From Gammaproteobacteria bacterium (GTDB lineage: Bacteria > Pseudomonadota > Gammaproteobacteria > Ga0077536): 64,000 nt of DNA. Made by a program: the position numbers and the translations under genes. A model generated the notes under the pieces. It was given only the letters and a program-made list of their open reading frames with translations. It did no database searches and had not been told where the DNA came from. The DNA is taken from the NCBI GenBank assembly GCA_021773835.1, contig JAJFJQ010000032.1:1-64000 (forward strand), read 5' to 3'. Every line of letters begins with the position of its first letter. The first letter of the stretch is position 1. Positions 54,982-64,000 of the stretch are shown piece after piece.

Positions 54982-56883
54982 ATGTGCGGAATCGTGGGTG
55001 CATACCATTTCGATAGCCAGCGAGCGGTAAGCCGCTTTGACTTAGAGTCGATGGCCGACGCTATTGTGCATCGTGGTCCCGACGATTCCGGGTACTACGT
55101 CGAACGTAACGTCGGTCTTGCTATGCGTCGTCTTAGCATTATTGACCTTGAAGGTGGTCGACAGCCAATTTTCAGTGCCGACAATACTAAAGCCATCGTA
55201 TTTAATGGAGAGCTATATAACTACAGAGAGGAAGCGATAAATTTGGATGCGCGCAACTATCCGAGAACGACAAAGTCGGATACGGAAGTTGTCATGGGAC
55301 TGTATTCTGAATATGGCATCGAATGTCTGCAACGGTTAAACGGTATGTTCGGATTTGCAATCCATGACCAGGCCACGCGTCAGCTACACCTTGTTCGTGA
55401 CCGGATTGGCATTAAGCCGGTTTACTACTACTTGGACAACGAAAAATTAGTTTTCGCATCTGAAATAAAAGCAATCCTTCGCTACCCGGGTGTTACTGCA
55501 GAGCTAGATGTGGAAGCACTCCCTGTTTACATGAAGTACGGTTTCCTGCCCGCACCGAAAACTTTGTTCAAACGCATATCTAAGCTTCCGCCAGCACATA
55601 GATTGATGATTAAAGGGAACGCGGTTTCGATTGAACGATATTGGGAAGTTTCTTACGCCGATAAGTTCACCGCGAACGAGCACGAGCTACTCGAGCAGTT
55701 GGATGAAATCCTTAAAAGTGCCGTTGAACTGCAGTTGATAGCGGACGTCCCGCTCGGCGCATTTCTTAGCGGCGGCTTAGATTCTAGCGGGATCGTACAC
55801 CTGATGCGGGAACACAATGTTAACCCGATCAGCACGTACTCGATTGGGTTTGGCCCAGAATATGGCATGCACGACGAGTCTAAAGATGCGGCATTGTTCG
55901 CAGCAGAATATGAAACCGACCACCATTCGATTATCGCGACACCAAATATCGAATCGTTGATCCCAAACCTTGTTCGAATGCTCGATGAGCCGTTGGCAGA
56001 TTCATCGTTTGTCGTCACCTATCTTGTGTCGGAACTTGCATCGGAATCGGTAAAAGTAATTCTGTCCGGTGTCGGTGGAGACGAGATCTTTGGTGGTTAT
56101 CGTCGATATCTTTTCACTACGTTGGATAAATACTATTCTCGGTTTCCATCGTCGCTCACAGCTGGAATTCTGCCTCGCCTTGCAGAACGGATTCCAGCCG
56201 ATCGAAACAATTGGCTTCTGAATAATTTGCGCCTAATCAAGAGCTATGTGACAAATTCGACTCAGGATCCGATGCAGCAGTACGTAGGTTATGTTTCCCT
56301 ATTGAAGGAAGATCAGATTGATGCGTATATGAAAAACCATGTGGCAGGTGCAACCGGAACATTAAACTCGGATTTGAATCGCAGCGATGCGCGCGACGTT
56401 TTAGACATGGTGATGGATTTCGACCTGAAGCACTCATTGCCTGAGCAGTTACTTATGCTCACCGACAAAATGACGATGGCAAAGTCTATAGAAGCACGAG
56501 TTCCATATTTGGACCATCGCTTAGTAGAGTTTATGGCGCGAACACCGACCGAGATGCGTGTAAAAGGTTTCAAGCTACGCCACCTGCAAAAACAATACCT
56601 AAAGTCAAGGATCCCAAGTTACGTTATAGATCGTAAGAAAAAGGGATTCGGAGCACCCTTTGGAGGTTGGATTCGACGGGATTTGGCGGACATGGTGCAT
56701 GATTATTTAAACGCCGATCGACTAACCAGGCAGGCGTTGTTCGATCCTCGAATAATGACTCATGCGATTGACGAACACATGTCAAAAAAACAAGATCACA
56801 CGGACTTTATTTTGGCGAATTTATCGTTACAGATCTGGATTGACGAATATCTTGGGCCGAGTGCGAGCCCAACCGTAAACTAA
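54982..56883 (+). CDS. XrtA system amidotransferase (asparagine synthase B family)
   Basis: This 633-residue enzyme has the class II glutamine amidotransferase domain with Cys2 as nucleophile (MCGIVGAYHF), VHRGPDDSGYY and FNGELYNYRE. The synthetase domain has the pyrophosphate loop SGGLDSSGIV and VILSGVGGDEIFGGY. It is full length. In exosortase A loci this enzyme (TIGR03108-like) is a constant member, thought to form an amide on a uronic acid or other carboxylate of the polymer. With an AlgD-type uronate producer in the window that would make a uronamide (inference). An AGGAG sequence sits about 14 bases before the ATG. The next gene begins 2 bases after its stop. Confidence 0.93.
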   Translation: MCGIVGAYHFDSQRAVSRFDLESMADAIVHRGPDDSGYYVERNVGLAMRRLSIIDLEGGRQPIFSADNTKAIVFNGELYNYREEAINLDARNYPRTTKSDTEVVMGLYSEYGIECLQRLNGMFGFAIHDQATRQLHLVRDRIGIKPVYYYLDNEKLVFASEIKAILRYPGVTAELDVEALPVYMKYGFLPAPKTLFKRISKLPPAHRLMIKGNAVSIERYWEVSYADKFTANEHELLEQLDEILKSAVELQLIADVPLGAFLSGGLDSSGIVHLMREHNVNPISTYSIGFGPEYGMHDESKDAALFAAEYETDHHSIIATPNIESLIPNLVRMLDEPLADSSFVVTYLVSELASESVKVILSGVGGDEIFGGYRRYLFTTLDKYYSRFPSSLTAGILPRLAERIPADRNNWLLNNLRLIKSYVTNSTQDPMQQYVGYVSLLKEDQIDAYMKNHVAGATGTLNSDLNRSDARDVLDMVMDFDLKHSLPEQLLMLTDKMTMAKSIEARVPYLDHRLVEFMARTPTEMRVKGFKLRHLQKQYLKSRIPSYVIDRKKKGFGAPFGGWIRRDLADMVHDYLNADRLTRQALFDPRIMTHAIDEHMSKKQDHTDFILANLSLQIWIDEYLGPSASPTVN

Positions 56884-56885
56884 CT

Positions 56886-58208
56886 GTGTCACTCACTCCG
56901 ATAATATTTATAAGCTTGTTTACGATCGGTTTAATAGCCGCAGTTGCCGTGCACCCCAGATACGGCTTGTATACATATTTTCTCTCCTTCTTCATGTCAC
57001 CCGGGGATACTTGGTGGGGCAATCTTGTTCCGGATATACGCTATATGTTGATAGCAGGAACGGTGGCTGTAATTTCGTTATTTATTCATGGTGCTTCGAA
57101 TGACGGAATAAAATTTAGCAAAATAGGTTTTTCGAGAATACTTATCGCATTCATCATAAACCTAGCGTTCATTAATATGTGGGCAGTCGAGCCAGAGGAG
57201 CATCTAGAAGGTTTTATTTTGTACGCGAAGCATTTTGTTGTGATGTATTTGATTTACCGGATTTCGATCAATACAGAAATGATCAAAATGATATTGTTAG
57301 TGACAGTCGTGGGCTGTCTTTGGTTTGGTTTCCAAGCCTATGGCAAGTCAGGTAGGTTAGAGGGAGTTGCAGGCGCGATTAATAATGCGAATACCTTAGG
57401 CATGCAAATGTCAACCGGAGTATTGGTGGCAGGTATGATGTTTATGGGATTCAAAGGTCATTTTAAGTGGATTCCATTTTTCAGTATTCCCTTGATCCTA
57501 AACACAGTCGTATTGAGTGGGAGTCGCGGAGCGTTCCTGGGTTTGGTAACCGGGGGCCTGGCCGCAGCTTATTTCTGTCCGCCTCGCTTCCGCGCGCAGT
57601 TTGGAGTTCTGTCAGTGCTCGCGGTCGTGTTGTTCTTTATGGTTGCACATGAGCAGTTTCTCGAGCGGATTGCGTCGATATTTCTTATCAAGGAAGGGAC
57701 CGAGGCCGCCGATACCAGCGCCGGAGGTAGACTAGAGATAGCAGGATATGGTTGGGAAATGGCGAAGGACTATCCACTAGGTGCGGGGCACAAGGGGACC
57801 CGGTCGTTAAGCCCAGGATATATCCCTGCGCATTTGCTAAGTAAAGGTCGACGATCTGCGCATAATTCAGTAATGGCGGCGTTAGTTTCTTATGGATTTA
57901 TTGGTGCGGCACTTTACTTAGCACTATACGCATGGGCAGCAAAGCAGTTGTTTCGTCTAAGACGATTTGCGGTTCGAACGGACGATTCAGATTTACACAT
58001 TCTCGTAGCAATTTACGGATCGGTATTAGGGATAGTATTCGTTTCTGGTATGTTTTCAAATTATGTTTTCGCAGAAGTGCAATTTTGGATCTTTGCTCTG
58101 CTTGGAGCGACGCTTAATGTACCTGAAGTCCGCGAACGAGTAGTCCAGCAGTCGACAAATACCAGGTCTCGGCAAAAGTCTTACAATGGCGGCCGCAGAA
58201 CCGTTTGA
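56886..58208 (+). CDS. O-antigen ligase/polymerase family, XrtA-associated
   Basis: This 440-residue polytopic membrane protein starts at GTG, 2 bases after the amidotransferase stop. It has about ten hydrophobic helices. The Wzy/WaaL-type central loop reads GGRLEIAGYGWEMAKDYPLGAGHKGTR split as GGRLEIAGYGWEM and DYPLGAGHKG, with the conserved Arg and the following SAHNSVMAALVSYG. LSGSRGAFLGLV marks the other family motif. It either polymerises the repeat unit or attaches a glycan to a protein or lipid; XrtA loci always carry such a gene. No Wzy polymerase is otherwise visible, so it is the best candidate for the polymerase. Confidence 0.9.
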   Translation: MSLTPIIFISLFTIGLIAAVAVHPRYGLYTYFLSFFMSPGDTWWGNLVPDIRYMLIAGTVAVISLFIHGASNDGIKFSKIGFSRILIAFIINLAFINMWAVEPEEHLEGFILYAKHFVVMYLIYRISINTEMIKMILLVTVVGCLWFGFQAYGKSGRLEGVAGAINNANTLGMQMSTGVLVAGMMFMGFKGHFKWIPFFSIPLILNTVVLSGSRGAFLGLVTGGLAAAYFCPPRFRAQFGVLSVLAVVLFFMVAHEQFLERIASIFLIKEGTEAADTSAGGRLEIAGYGWEMAKDYPLGAGHKGTRSLSPGYIPAHLLSKGRRSAHNSVMAALVSYGFIGAALYLALYAWAAKQLFRLRRFAVRTDDSDLHILVAIYGSVLGIVFVSGMFSNYVFAEVQFWIFALLGATLNVPEVRERVVQQSTNTRSRQKSYNGGRRTV

Positions 58209-58241
58209 AAATCGATGCCCGCCTGTCGCAGGGACGTTGAT

Positions 58242-59360
58242 ATGAGATTTCGTCTCAAATACGTAATGATTGCAATTGCAATCTTTGCTATTGGCGTGGC
58301 CGTCCTGACATTGAATCGGCGTGAGGCAGCCCCGCGGCTTGCCGTGCCATTTGATATATCCGAAGTGGGCTTTATTCATTCTGACGCGCGCTCGAGTGCG
58401 CCACCAATTGCGCCGGTCGAGGATTCAACGGCTTTTGATATGTGGCAGCGAAACTTGCGCAGTCGGCTAGTATCGATTTTTGATGTGGAGAATGCGATTT
58501 CAACGGAGTCCTCGTTCGAGGTGACGAACGTTCAACATCTTGACGATGGTTTGACCCGCACAATGATGGCTTTCGAAAGTTTCGATGGATCGATGATTCC
58601 TGCTGTTCTGCAACGCCGCGAGGGCAGCTTGCCTCGCGCGGCGATCCTTTTGATCTCGGGTCACACCAAGCCGGACGAATCCGGTCTGGCGCAGCTCGTG
58701 GTGGGCGAGAGTTCGTACCAGCACGCGGCGGCAACTAAACTTGCTCACGCGGGCTATGTCACGCTTGCATTCGAACTACGCGGGTTCGGTGAATTAGGCA
58801 AGTTACAAAATACCGATCATAGGCTAGTTGCCTACAATGCGCTGCTGGAAGGGGAGTTCTATAAAAAGATCGTAATAGCTGATGCGTACTATGCACTTCG
58901 TGTACTGATGCGGTCAGAGGGGGTTGACACCAATCGTATCGGGGTTGCCGGTGTTTCGTTTGGAGGCGAACTGGCAGTAGCATTCGCCGCACTGAGCGAA
59001 AACGTACAAGCTGTGTATTTCGCTGGATATGGCGGCCGCACCGGCGCGTTCGGTTACGCCACTGGGACTGCGGATGACCAACCACACTATTGTCATATCA
59101 TACCGGGTCATCGACGCTTAATGCGGCGCGAGGACATCATTCTGCTGCTCGCCCCGCGTTCAGTCCTCGGGATGCGTGGAGAGCGTGAAGGACCGGTGAG
59201 TGACGAGTTTCGCTCACGAACCCAACAGGCCTGGTCTTCAAGTGGTGCGCCGGATAATTACTCCTTTGAGGTTGCGAAAGGTGGCGGGCATGAATTCTTT
59301 GTGTCACGTTCGATTGCATTTTTTGATGATGCATTTAAGCCTGTTTTGAGTACGCATTGA
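58242..59360 (+). CDS. Membrane-anchored alpha/beta hydrolase
   Basis: This 372-residue protein (ATG at 58242; the frame is open from 58215) has an N-terminal membrane helix (YVMIAIAIFAIGVAVLTL) and a periplasmic alpha/beta hydrolase domain of the acetyl-xylan esterase/dienelactone-hydrolase type. The nucleophile Ser lies in IGVAGVSFGGE, the catalytic His in GGGHEFF, and VTLAFELRGFGE is the oxyanion-side strand. It could deacylate or otherwise process the polymer at the membrane (inference). It follows the polymerase gene by about 30 bases on the same strand. Confidence 0.82.
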   Translation: MRFRLKYVMIAIAIFAIGVAVLTLNRREAAPRLAVPFDISEVGFIHSDARSSAPPIAPVEDSTAFDMWQRNLRSRLVSIFDVENAISTESSFEVTNVQHLDDGLTRTMMAFESFDGSMIPAVLQRREGSLPRAAILLISGHTKPDESGLAQLVVGESSYQHAAATKLAHAGYVTLAFELRGFGELGKLQNTDHRLVAYNALLEGEFYKKIVIADAYYALRVLMRSEGVDTNRIGVAGVSFGGELAVAFAALSENVQAVYFAGYGGRTGAFGYATGTADDQPHYCHIIPGHRRLMRREDIILLLAPRSVLGMRGEREGPVSDEFRSRTQQAWSSSGAPDNYSFEVAKGGGHEFFVSRSIAFFDDAFKPVLSTH

Positions 59361-59416
59361 TGAATATTCTGATCGACGCTTGGTCTGAATCGCAAAAGCG
59401 GTTCCTCCGTTAGTGC

Positions 59417-60544
59417 TCAGGAAAGCTGGAACGAAAGCCTTTTTAAATCCAGCAGACGTTGGTATAGCTGGCGGTAACGGTTGACGAATTGCTGTTGATT
59501 ATAAAACTGCGTCACCTTCTCTCGGTTTGTGATGCCCATTGATGCGCGCGTTTGCCCATCGAGAGTACCTATAGCATTTTTCAATGCGGTGACGTCGTCT
59601 GATTGAAAAAAGACCGCATTTTCATGTTCGACTAACCACTCCCGGTGTCCAGCAACATCCGATGCCACCACCGGTAACCCGCACGCCATTGCCTCAAGCA
59701 CGGTATTGCTCATGCCTTCAGATGTCGAGCAATTCACGTATATGTCGAAAGTCGAATACCAATCCTCCGGGTTCTCTGTTGGCCCCACGAGTTCGATGAA
59801 ACTCTGAGCATTGAGTTCCTTAATTAAATTAGACAGTGGTTCGTGTTCTTTGCCACCACCGACAATAATCAATCGATATGAATTTTCCGCCTGCTGAGCA
59901 TTGAGTAAGGCTACTGCTCTTATGAGACAAGGAAAGTTTTTGATCGGATCGAGCCTGCTAATGCTGCCAATCACAATTTCGTTAGTGGCGGCATGTGGCG
60001 TTGGAGAATATCGGTTGATGTCAACACCATTCGGGATGGGCGTAATCGATTCGTCGTCGAGAGCCCAAAGATCTTGAATCCGATGAGCAATTGCTTCATT
60101 TACCGGAATAAAGTGATCGATAAATTTAGACAAAAAACGTTGTGTAATCGTGCGTCGCCAACGCAACTGCTCTGGTGCAAACCGGCTGGCACCATGTTCC
60201 CCGTGCACGGTAATAGGTGTATTTGCGATCTGGGCGCTCATCGCTCCTTCTAGCATTGATACCCAGTTGTGCGAATGGACAATATGAATGTCGTTATCTC
60301 GTAAGTAGCGTGCGAGTCGAACAATTGCCGGAATATCAATTCCTGGTTTTGCATTCAATACGTAATGCTCAACTGGGCTACTTGGGGTTAGGAAGTTGCC
60401 TGCCGAATGTCGTAGCGAAATTACATGGAAACGCACGCCGAGCGGAGACATACCGTCAATCAATCGCAGAATTCGACGTTCTAAACCACCATAGTCGAAG
60501 GAGTAAACGACGTGGGCAATGTTGAGGTTCTCGATAATTTTCAC
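59417..60544 (-). CDS. XrtA system glycosyltransferase (GT4, TIGR03088-like)
   Basis: This 375-residue GT-B enzyme has HVVYSFDYGGLERRIL at the start, VHSHNWVSMLEGA, ITVHGEHGASR, ITPIPNGVDINRYSP, IGSISRLDPIKNFPCL and the donor motif CSTSEGMSNTVLEAMACGLPVV. These match the PEP-CTERM/EpsH1-associated transferase. It is the only minus-strand gene in this block, convergent with the hydrolase and divergent from the ligase. It likely adds a core sugar. Confidence 0.9.
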   Translation of the reverse strand: MKIIENLNIAHVVYSFDYGGLERRILRLIDGMSPLGVRFHVISLRHSAGNFLTPSSPVEHYVLNAKPGIDIPAIVRLARYLRDNDIHIVHSHNWVSMLEGAMSAQIANTPITVHGEHGASRFAPEQLRWRRTITQRFLSKFIDHFIPVNEAIAHRIQDLWALDDESITPIPNGVDINRYSPTPHAATNEIVIGSISRLDPIKNFPCLIRAVALLNAQQAENSYRLIIVGGGKEHEPLSNLIKELNAQSFIELVGPTENPEDWYSTFDIYVNCSTSEGMSNTVLEAMACGLPVVASDVAGHREWLVEHENAVFFQSDDVTALKNAIGTLDGQTRASMGITNREKVTQFYNQQQFVNRYRQLYQRLLDLKRLSFQLS

Positions 60545-60761
60545 GGATGTATTTTTAAGGGCTAGAAAGGTGACAATTCGATTCTTTAACCATGAAATTA
60601 ACGATAATTGACGTTGACGAGCGCGGCCTAATGTATCAAGACGACGCCGTCACAACTTGCCGAAGCCAGCCTGTCGTATAATAGCCTCAACTGGTGACTT
60701 GATTATATTTTCGGTGTGTCACAATTAGTACGAATAGGTCGTTATCGACGTCAGACGCAAT

Positions 60762-62378
60762 ATGTCTAAGGCGCATTTTCACGATACGCTGTTAGAAACA
60801 GCGAAACGGATGCCGGCCAAAGAGGCGTTGATATCGACCAATGGCGATATTCTAGATTACCGCACCGTATGCTCGCTGGCATTTACTCTTGCCGCAAATC
60901 TGCAGGGTTTGGGCGTCGGAGTTGGCGATCGGGTCGGAATTTTCCTTCCAAAGACCTTATTGAGTGCCATCGCGCCGTACGCTGTTTCCCTTTGTGGGGC
61001 AACTTTTGTTCCGATCAATCATTTACTAAGGCCAGCGCAAATAGCCCACATCGTGCACGATTGTGGTGTTAAGGCGTTGATTACTAGCGCCGATCGACTC
61101 AGACAAAATGCTGATGGTCTTGCAGATGTCGAATCGCTCGAAATAATAGTATTGAGCGAGGCCATTGATTTCGAAGACCGGTACAAGTTCGATATTCACA
61201 TCTGGGACGGGCTAGCAGCAAAGCCCGATACGGAGGGCTTTCCTATCGCTTCAGTCGCACCGGAGGCCTCGAGCGCGGCGGCATTGCTGTATACATCCGG
61301 ATCGACAGGCAATCCGAAAGGCGTGATCATCTCTCATCAGAATCTGCTCGACGGGATAGTCAGCGTCACCGAATATCTACAATTAACGCAAGAAGACCGA
61401 ATACTTGCGGTTCTACCGTTTAGCTTTGACTATGGCTTGAATCAGTTGACGACTGCGATCGCGGTTGGAGCAACATGTGTGTTGTTCGAATATCTGTTGG
61501 CGAAGGATATTTTAAAAGCGATCATCCGGCACCAAATCACTGGGTTGGCTGGAGTGCCAACGATTTGGCACCAGCTCGCTGGATTAACTTGGCCCGATGG
61601 AAAAGACCAAACTCTGCGGTATCTGACAAATTCCGGAGGGGAGCTGTCAACTGCTGTACTAGCCAAGATCAGAGAATTGTTCGTCGATGCCTCGCCGGTA
61701 ATGATGTACGGCCTGACCGAAGCATTTCGATCTACCTACCTTCCACCCGAAAAGATCGATGAACGTCCAGGGTCGATCGGGATACCGATCCCAGGAGCCA
61801 ATATCCTCGTAATCAACAGTCATGGGAAAGTGGCGGTTCCCAACGAAGAAGGGGAGCTCGTGCACTACGGCAAACACGTGACTGGGGGCTACTGGAATAA
61901 CCCATTGGCGACCGAAGAGCGATTCAAGCCCATATTAGATCTCAAAAATGATGCCGGCGACCCGCAAATCGGGGTATGGTCAGGCGATATAGTAAGATCC
62001 GACGACGATGGATACCTGTACTTCGTGGGTCGCCGAGACGGCTTGATAAAGACCTCGGGCTACCGTGTAAGTCCTGAAGAAATTGAGAACGCAGCGTACC
62101 TTTCGGCGGTGGTAGCGCAAGCGGCCGCATTCGGTGTGGACGACCAACTATACGGTCAGGCAATTATTTTGGCGATAGTGCCCAGCGCAAACTACAACGA
62201 TGAAAATGACGATTTGAGGGAATTTTGCCGTAGGACGCTACCCAGTTATATGGTTCCAAGGGAAGTATTGATTCTTTCAGAAATGCCTGTAAATCCAAAT
62301 GGGAAGATCGACCGAACTCAGGTGGCGCTTCAGTACGAGGCTATCCGATCGGCGGCGGGCGAGCTGAACTTCGAATGA
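60762..62378 (+). CDS. Exosortase A-associated AMP-forming ligase
   Basis: This 538-residue acyl-adenylate enzyme has LLYTSGSTGNPKGV (A3), MYGLTEAFRS (A5), VWSGDIVRSDDDGYLYFVGRRDGLIKTSG in two halves (VWSGDIVR and FVGRRDGLIKTSGYRV, A7/A8), and the A10 Lys in MPVNPNGKIDR. It matches the TIGR03098-type ligase constant in XrtA loci. It overlaps the next gene by 4 bases (ATGA), so the two act together: the decarboxylase probably makes an amine and this enzyme activates a carboxylate. The product is unknown. A -10-like TATAAT is at 60677-60682, without a good -35. Confidence 0.92.
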   Translation: MSKAHFHDTLLETAKRMPAKEALISTNGDILDYRTVCSLAFTLAANLQGLGVGVGDRVGIFLPKTLLSAIAPYAVSLCGATFVPINHLLRPAQIAHIVHDCGVKALITSADRLRQNADGLADVESLEIIVLSEAIDFEDRYKFDIHIWDGLAAKPDTEGFPIASVAPEASSAAALLYTSGSTGNPKGVIISHQNLLDGIVSVTEYLQLTQEDRILAVLPFSFDYGLNQLTTAIAVGATCVLFEYLLAKDILKAIIRHQITGLAGVPTIWHQLAGLTWPDGKDQTLRYLTNSGGELSTAVLAKIRELFVDASPVMMYGLTEAFRSTYLPPEKIDERPGSIGIPIPGANILVINSHGKVAVPNEEGELVHYGKHVTGGYWNNPLATEERFKPILDLKNDAGDPQIGVWSGDIVRSDDDGYLYFVGRRDGLIKTSGYRVSPEEIENAAYLSAVVAQAAAFGVDDQLYGQAIILAIVPSANYNDENDDLREFCRRTLPSYMVPREVLILSEMPVNPNGKIDRTQVALQYEAIRSAAGELNFE

Positions 62379-63619
62379 GAAATGAAAAATTACATAGTCG
62401 CTTGAGCTGGTTAGACGAAAGTAGTAAGGACCTTACCATCGGCGGCATGACTTTACATGAGCTGGCTGAGCGAGCCGGAACAACGCCGTTCTACGTTTAT
62501 GATCGGGGGCTAATTGCGCAGCGCGTGCGTGAACTTCGTACCACGTTGCCACAGGCAGTTAAAATCCATTACGCGATAAAGGCAAATCCTCAGCTTGCGG
62601 TTGTTCAGTATCTTGCTTCCTTGGTCGACGGGTTCGACGTTGCGTCGCACGGAGAATTGCGGATAGCGTTAGACACGGGGATCGATCCGAAGGACATTGG
62701 CTTCGCGGGACCGGGCAAGAGTATTCCTGAGCTGCGTGCGGCAGTCTGCGCAGGAGTGCAAATCTCTATTGAATCGGAGCTCGAACTTGAGCGAGTTAGC
62801 GAAATATCGAAAACCTTAAATCGCATCGCATTAATTGCAATTCGGGTGAATCCAGAATTCGAACTCAAGCGTTCCGGCGCTAAAATGGGCGGGCAAGCCA
62901 GCCCGTTTGGAATCGACGCTGGCGAAGTTCCGAGGCTCGTAGCTAAAGCTCGAGAGAAAGGCCTTGATGTCGCTGGGTTACATATTTATGCCGGATCACA
63001 AAACCTTGACGCGGCATCTATAATTGAAGCCAACCGCCTGACATTTGAACTTGCTGTTGAATTAATTGATAACTGTAAACTCTCCCTGCGGACGGTGAAT
63101 ATTGGTGGTGGATACGGGATTCCGTACTTCGAAAACGAGCAGGCGCTCGATTTACCGAAAATTGGTGCGTCGCTCGACGCACTTCTACAAGAGCATGAAG
63201 AAAGTCTGAAATCGGCCAATATCACCGTCGAACTTGGCCGCTATATTGTTGGCGAAGCAGGGTATTACGTTACACGAGTCACCGATCTAAAAACCTCGCA
63301 AGGAAAATCATTCGCTGTAGTAGATGGAGGTCTGCATCACCATCTCGCCAACTCTGGAAATTTTGGTCAGGTAATCCGGAAGAACTATCCTGTGGTGATT
63401 GGAAATAAGTTAGCGCAGCCAATCAATTCTAATCCGATCTCAGTTGTAGGGCCGTTATGTACGCCGTTGGATATCGTTGCGCACTCGGTGCAGCTCCCAA
63501 CGGTGGAAATTGGCGACTTCGTGGTCGTTTTGCAATCTGGCGCGTATGCTTGTTCCGCTAGCCCCCACCAGTTTCTCGGACACGACCGGCCCGTAGAAAT
63601 GTTGGCCGGTCAACGCTGA
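62375..63619 (+). CDS. Exosortase A-associated PLP-dependent decarboxylase
   Basis: This 414-residue enzyme belongs to the ornithine/diaminopimelate decarboxylase fold (type IV, TIGR03099-like). The PLP-binding Lys is in IHYAIKANPQ, the phosphate-binding glycines in VNIGGGYGIPYF, the dimer-interface ELGRYIVGEAG and GPLCTPLD with the second catalytic Cys. It would decarboxylate an amino acid, perhaps to a diamine, for use by the ligase encoded just upstream, whose stop overlaps its start. The substrate cannot be read from sequence. A GNAT-like gene follows 83 bases downstream. Confidence 0.92.
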   Translation: MRNEKLHSRLSWLDESSKDLTIGGMTLHELAERAGTTPFYVYDRGLIAQRVRELRTTLPQAVKIHYAIKANPQLAVVQYLASLVDGFDVASHGELRIALDTGIDPKDIGFAGPGKSIPELRAAVCAGVQISIESELELERVSEISKTLNRIALIAIRVNPEFELKRSGAKMGGQASPFGIDAGEVPRLVAKAREKGLDVAGLHIYAGSQNLDAASIIEANRLTFELAVELIDNCKLSLRTVNIGGGYGIPYFENEQALDLPKIGASLDALLQEHEESLKSANITVELGRYIVGEAGYYVTRVTDLKTSQGKSFAVVDGGLHHHLANSGNFGQVIRKNYPVVIGNKLAQPINSNPISVVGPLCTPLDIVAHSVQLPTVEIGDFVVVLQSGAYACSASPHQFLGHDRPVEMLAGQR

Positions 63620-63702
63620 TTGCGAAATAGCCAAAAGCGTATCTTGGTACTTGATGGATATCTTGTGTGCTCGGGAAGAAATCACGATGGTGAGAGTACT
63701 TG

Positions 63703-64000
63703 ATGAATTCGATTCACGTTGAGGTACTCAATACGATCGACGATTTTCCAGCTCCGGCCGTAGAGTTGATGGATCAATACGTGGACAAAAATCCATTCGT
63801 GAGCCGTCTGTGGTTACGCGCGTATGAACGTGAGTTGTTGAAGTCGAATGAATCAGCACTATATCTCATCGTAAATCGCGGAACCGTACCGCTGATCGTC
63901 ATGCCACTGATTATTGAGAAACTGAAGATTTTTCGAATAGAAAAATTAAAAGGGATGTCCAATTTCTATACGAATGTCTACTCAGTAATCATGGCACCCC
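63703..64000 (+). CDS. Start of a GNAT/CelD-like acyltransferase gene, 3' end outside the window
   Basis: The open frame of 99 residues runs to the window edge. It begins MNSIHVEVLNTIDDFPAP with NPFVSRLWLRAYERELL and ESALYLIVNRGTVPLIVMPL, the N-terminal pattern of BcsL/CelD- or FemAB-like GNAT proteins. It lies 83 bases after the decarboxylase and may use its product as acceptor (inference). The C-terminal catalytic part is not visible, so family and completeness need the next sequence. Confidence 0.6.
   Translation, partial: MNSIHVEVLNTIDDFPAPAVELMDQYVDKNPFVSRLWLRAYERELLKSNESALYLIVNRGTVPLIVMPLIIEKLKIFRIEKLKGMSNFYTNVYSVIMAP

Noticed and set aside
1-64000. CRISPR arrays, tRNA or rRNA genes, phage integration sites
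   Set aside because: No regular spaced repeats, cloverleaf-like or rRNA-like sequence was seen on either strand.

Overview
The window looks like the exopolysaccharide/PEP-CTERM locus of a Gram-negative proteobacterium, most likely a gammaproteobacterium. It carries outer-membrane export parts (Wza-type lipoprotein, beta-barrel), a giant repeat adhesin of the type I secretion style, lipoboxes, and a full exosortase A (XrtA/EpsH) gene set, which is known from beta- and gammaproteobacteria. No rRNA, tRNA or CRISPR was seen.

Layout. 1-4086: 3' part of a large cadherin/FG-GAP adhesin. 4682-5361: decayed IS481-type transposase, then an FkbM methyltransferase. 6793-7737: PEP-CTERM protein with its own terminator and a near-perfect sigma-54 promoter. 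8170-20936: conserved XrtA core in one direction: TPR lipoprotein PrsT, polysaccharide export lipoprotein, Wzz-type chain-length protein, tyrosine autokinase, outer-membrane beta-barrel, ATPase, polysaccharide deacetylase, FemAB-like protein, exosortase A with fused EpsI domain. 21-54 kb: variable island, visibly more AT-rich, with genes on both strands, many gaps and several broken genes. It holds sugar-building, sugar-decorating and sugar-exporting genes (AlgD-type dehydrogenase, glycosyltransferases, two flippases, sulfotransferase, deacetylases, methyltransferases, a polysaccharide lyase, a glycoside-hydrolase-like protein). 53.5-64 kb: second conserved XrtA block: glycosyltransferase, asparagine-synthase-type amidotransferase, O-antigen-ligase/polymerase, alpha/beta hydrolase, glycosyltransferase, AMP-forming ligase, PLP decarboxylase and the start of an acetyltransferase-like gene.

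How it may work together (inference): nucleotide sugars, including GDP-mannuronate from the AlgD homologue, are assembled by the glycosyltransferases on a lipid carrier, flipped, polymerised, and exported through the export/chain-length/autokinase/barrel machinery. The polymer is modified by deacetylation, methylation, sulfation, carbamoylation and perhaps amino-acyl transfer. PEP-CTERM proteins are sorted by exosortase A. No priming glycosyltransferase and no PrsK/PrsR regulators are visible; they probably lie outside the window.

The parts most worth a second look are two minus-strand operons in the island. One (25532-31503) joins a carbamoyltransferase, a possible deacetylase, a GNAT-like protein, an amino-acid adenylation enzyme and a carrier protein. 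The other (46535-51209) has an ATP-grasp enzyme fused to a low-molecular-weight tyrosine phosphatase, translationally coupled to a kinase-fold protein. The island also holds relics of algD and of a family-2 glycosyltransferase whose intact homologues sit 15 kb away.
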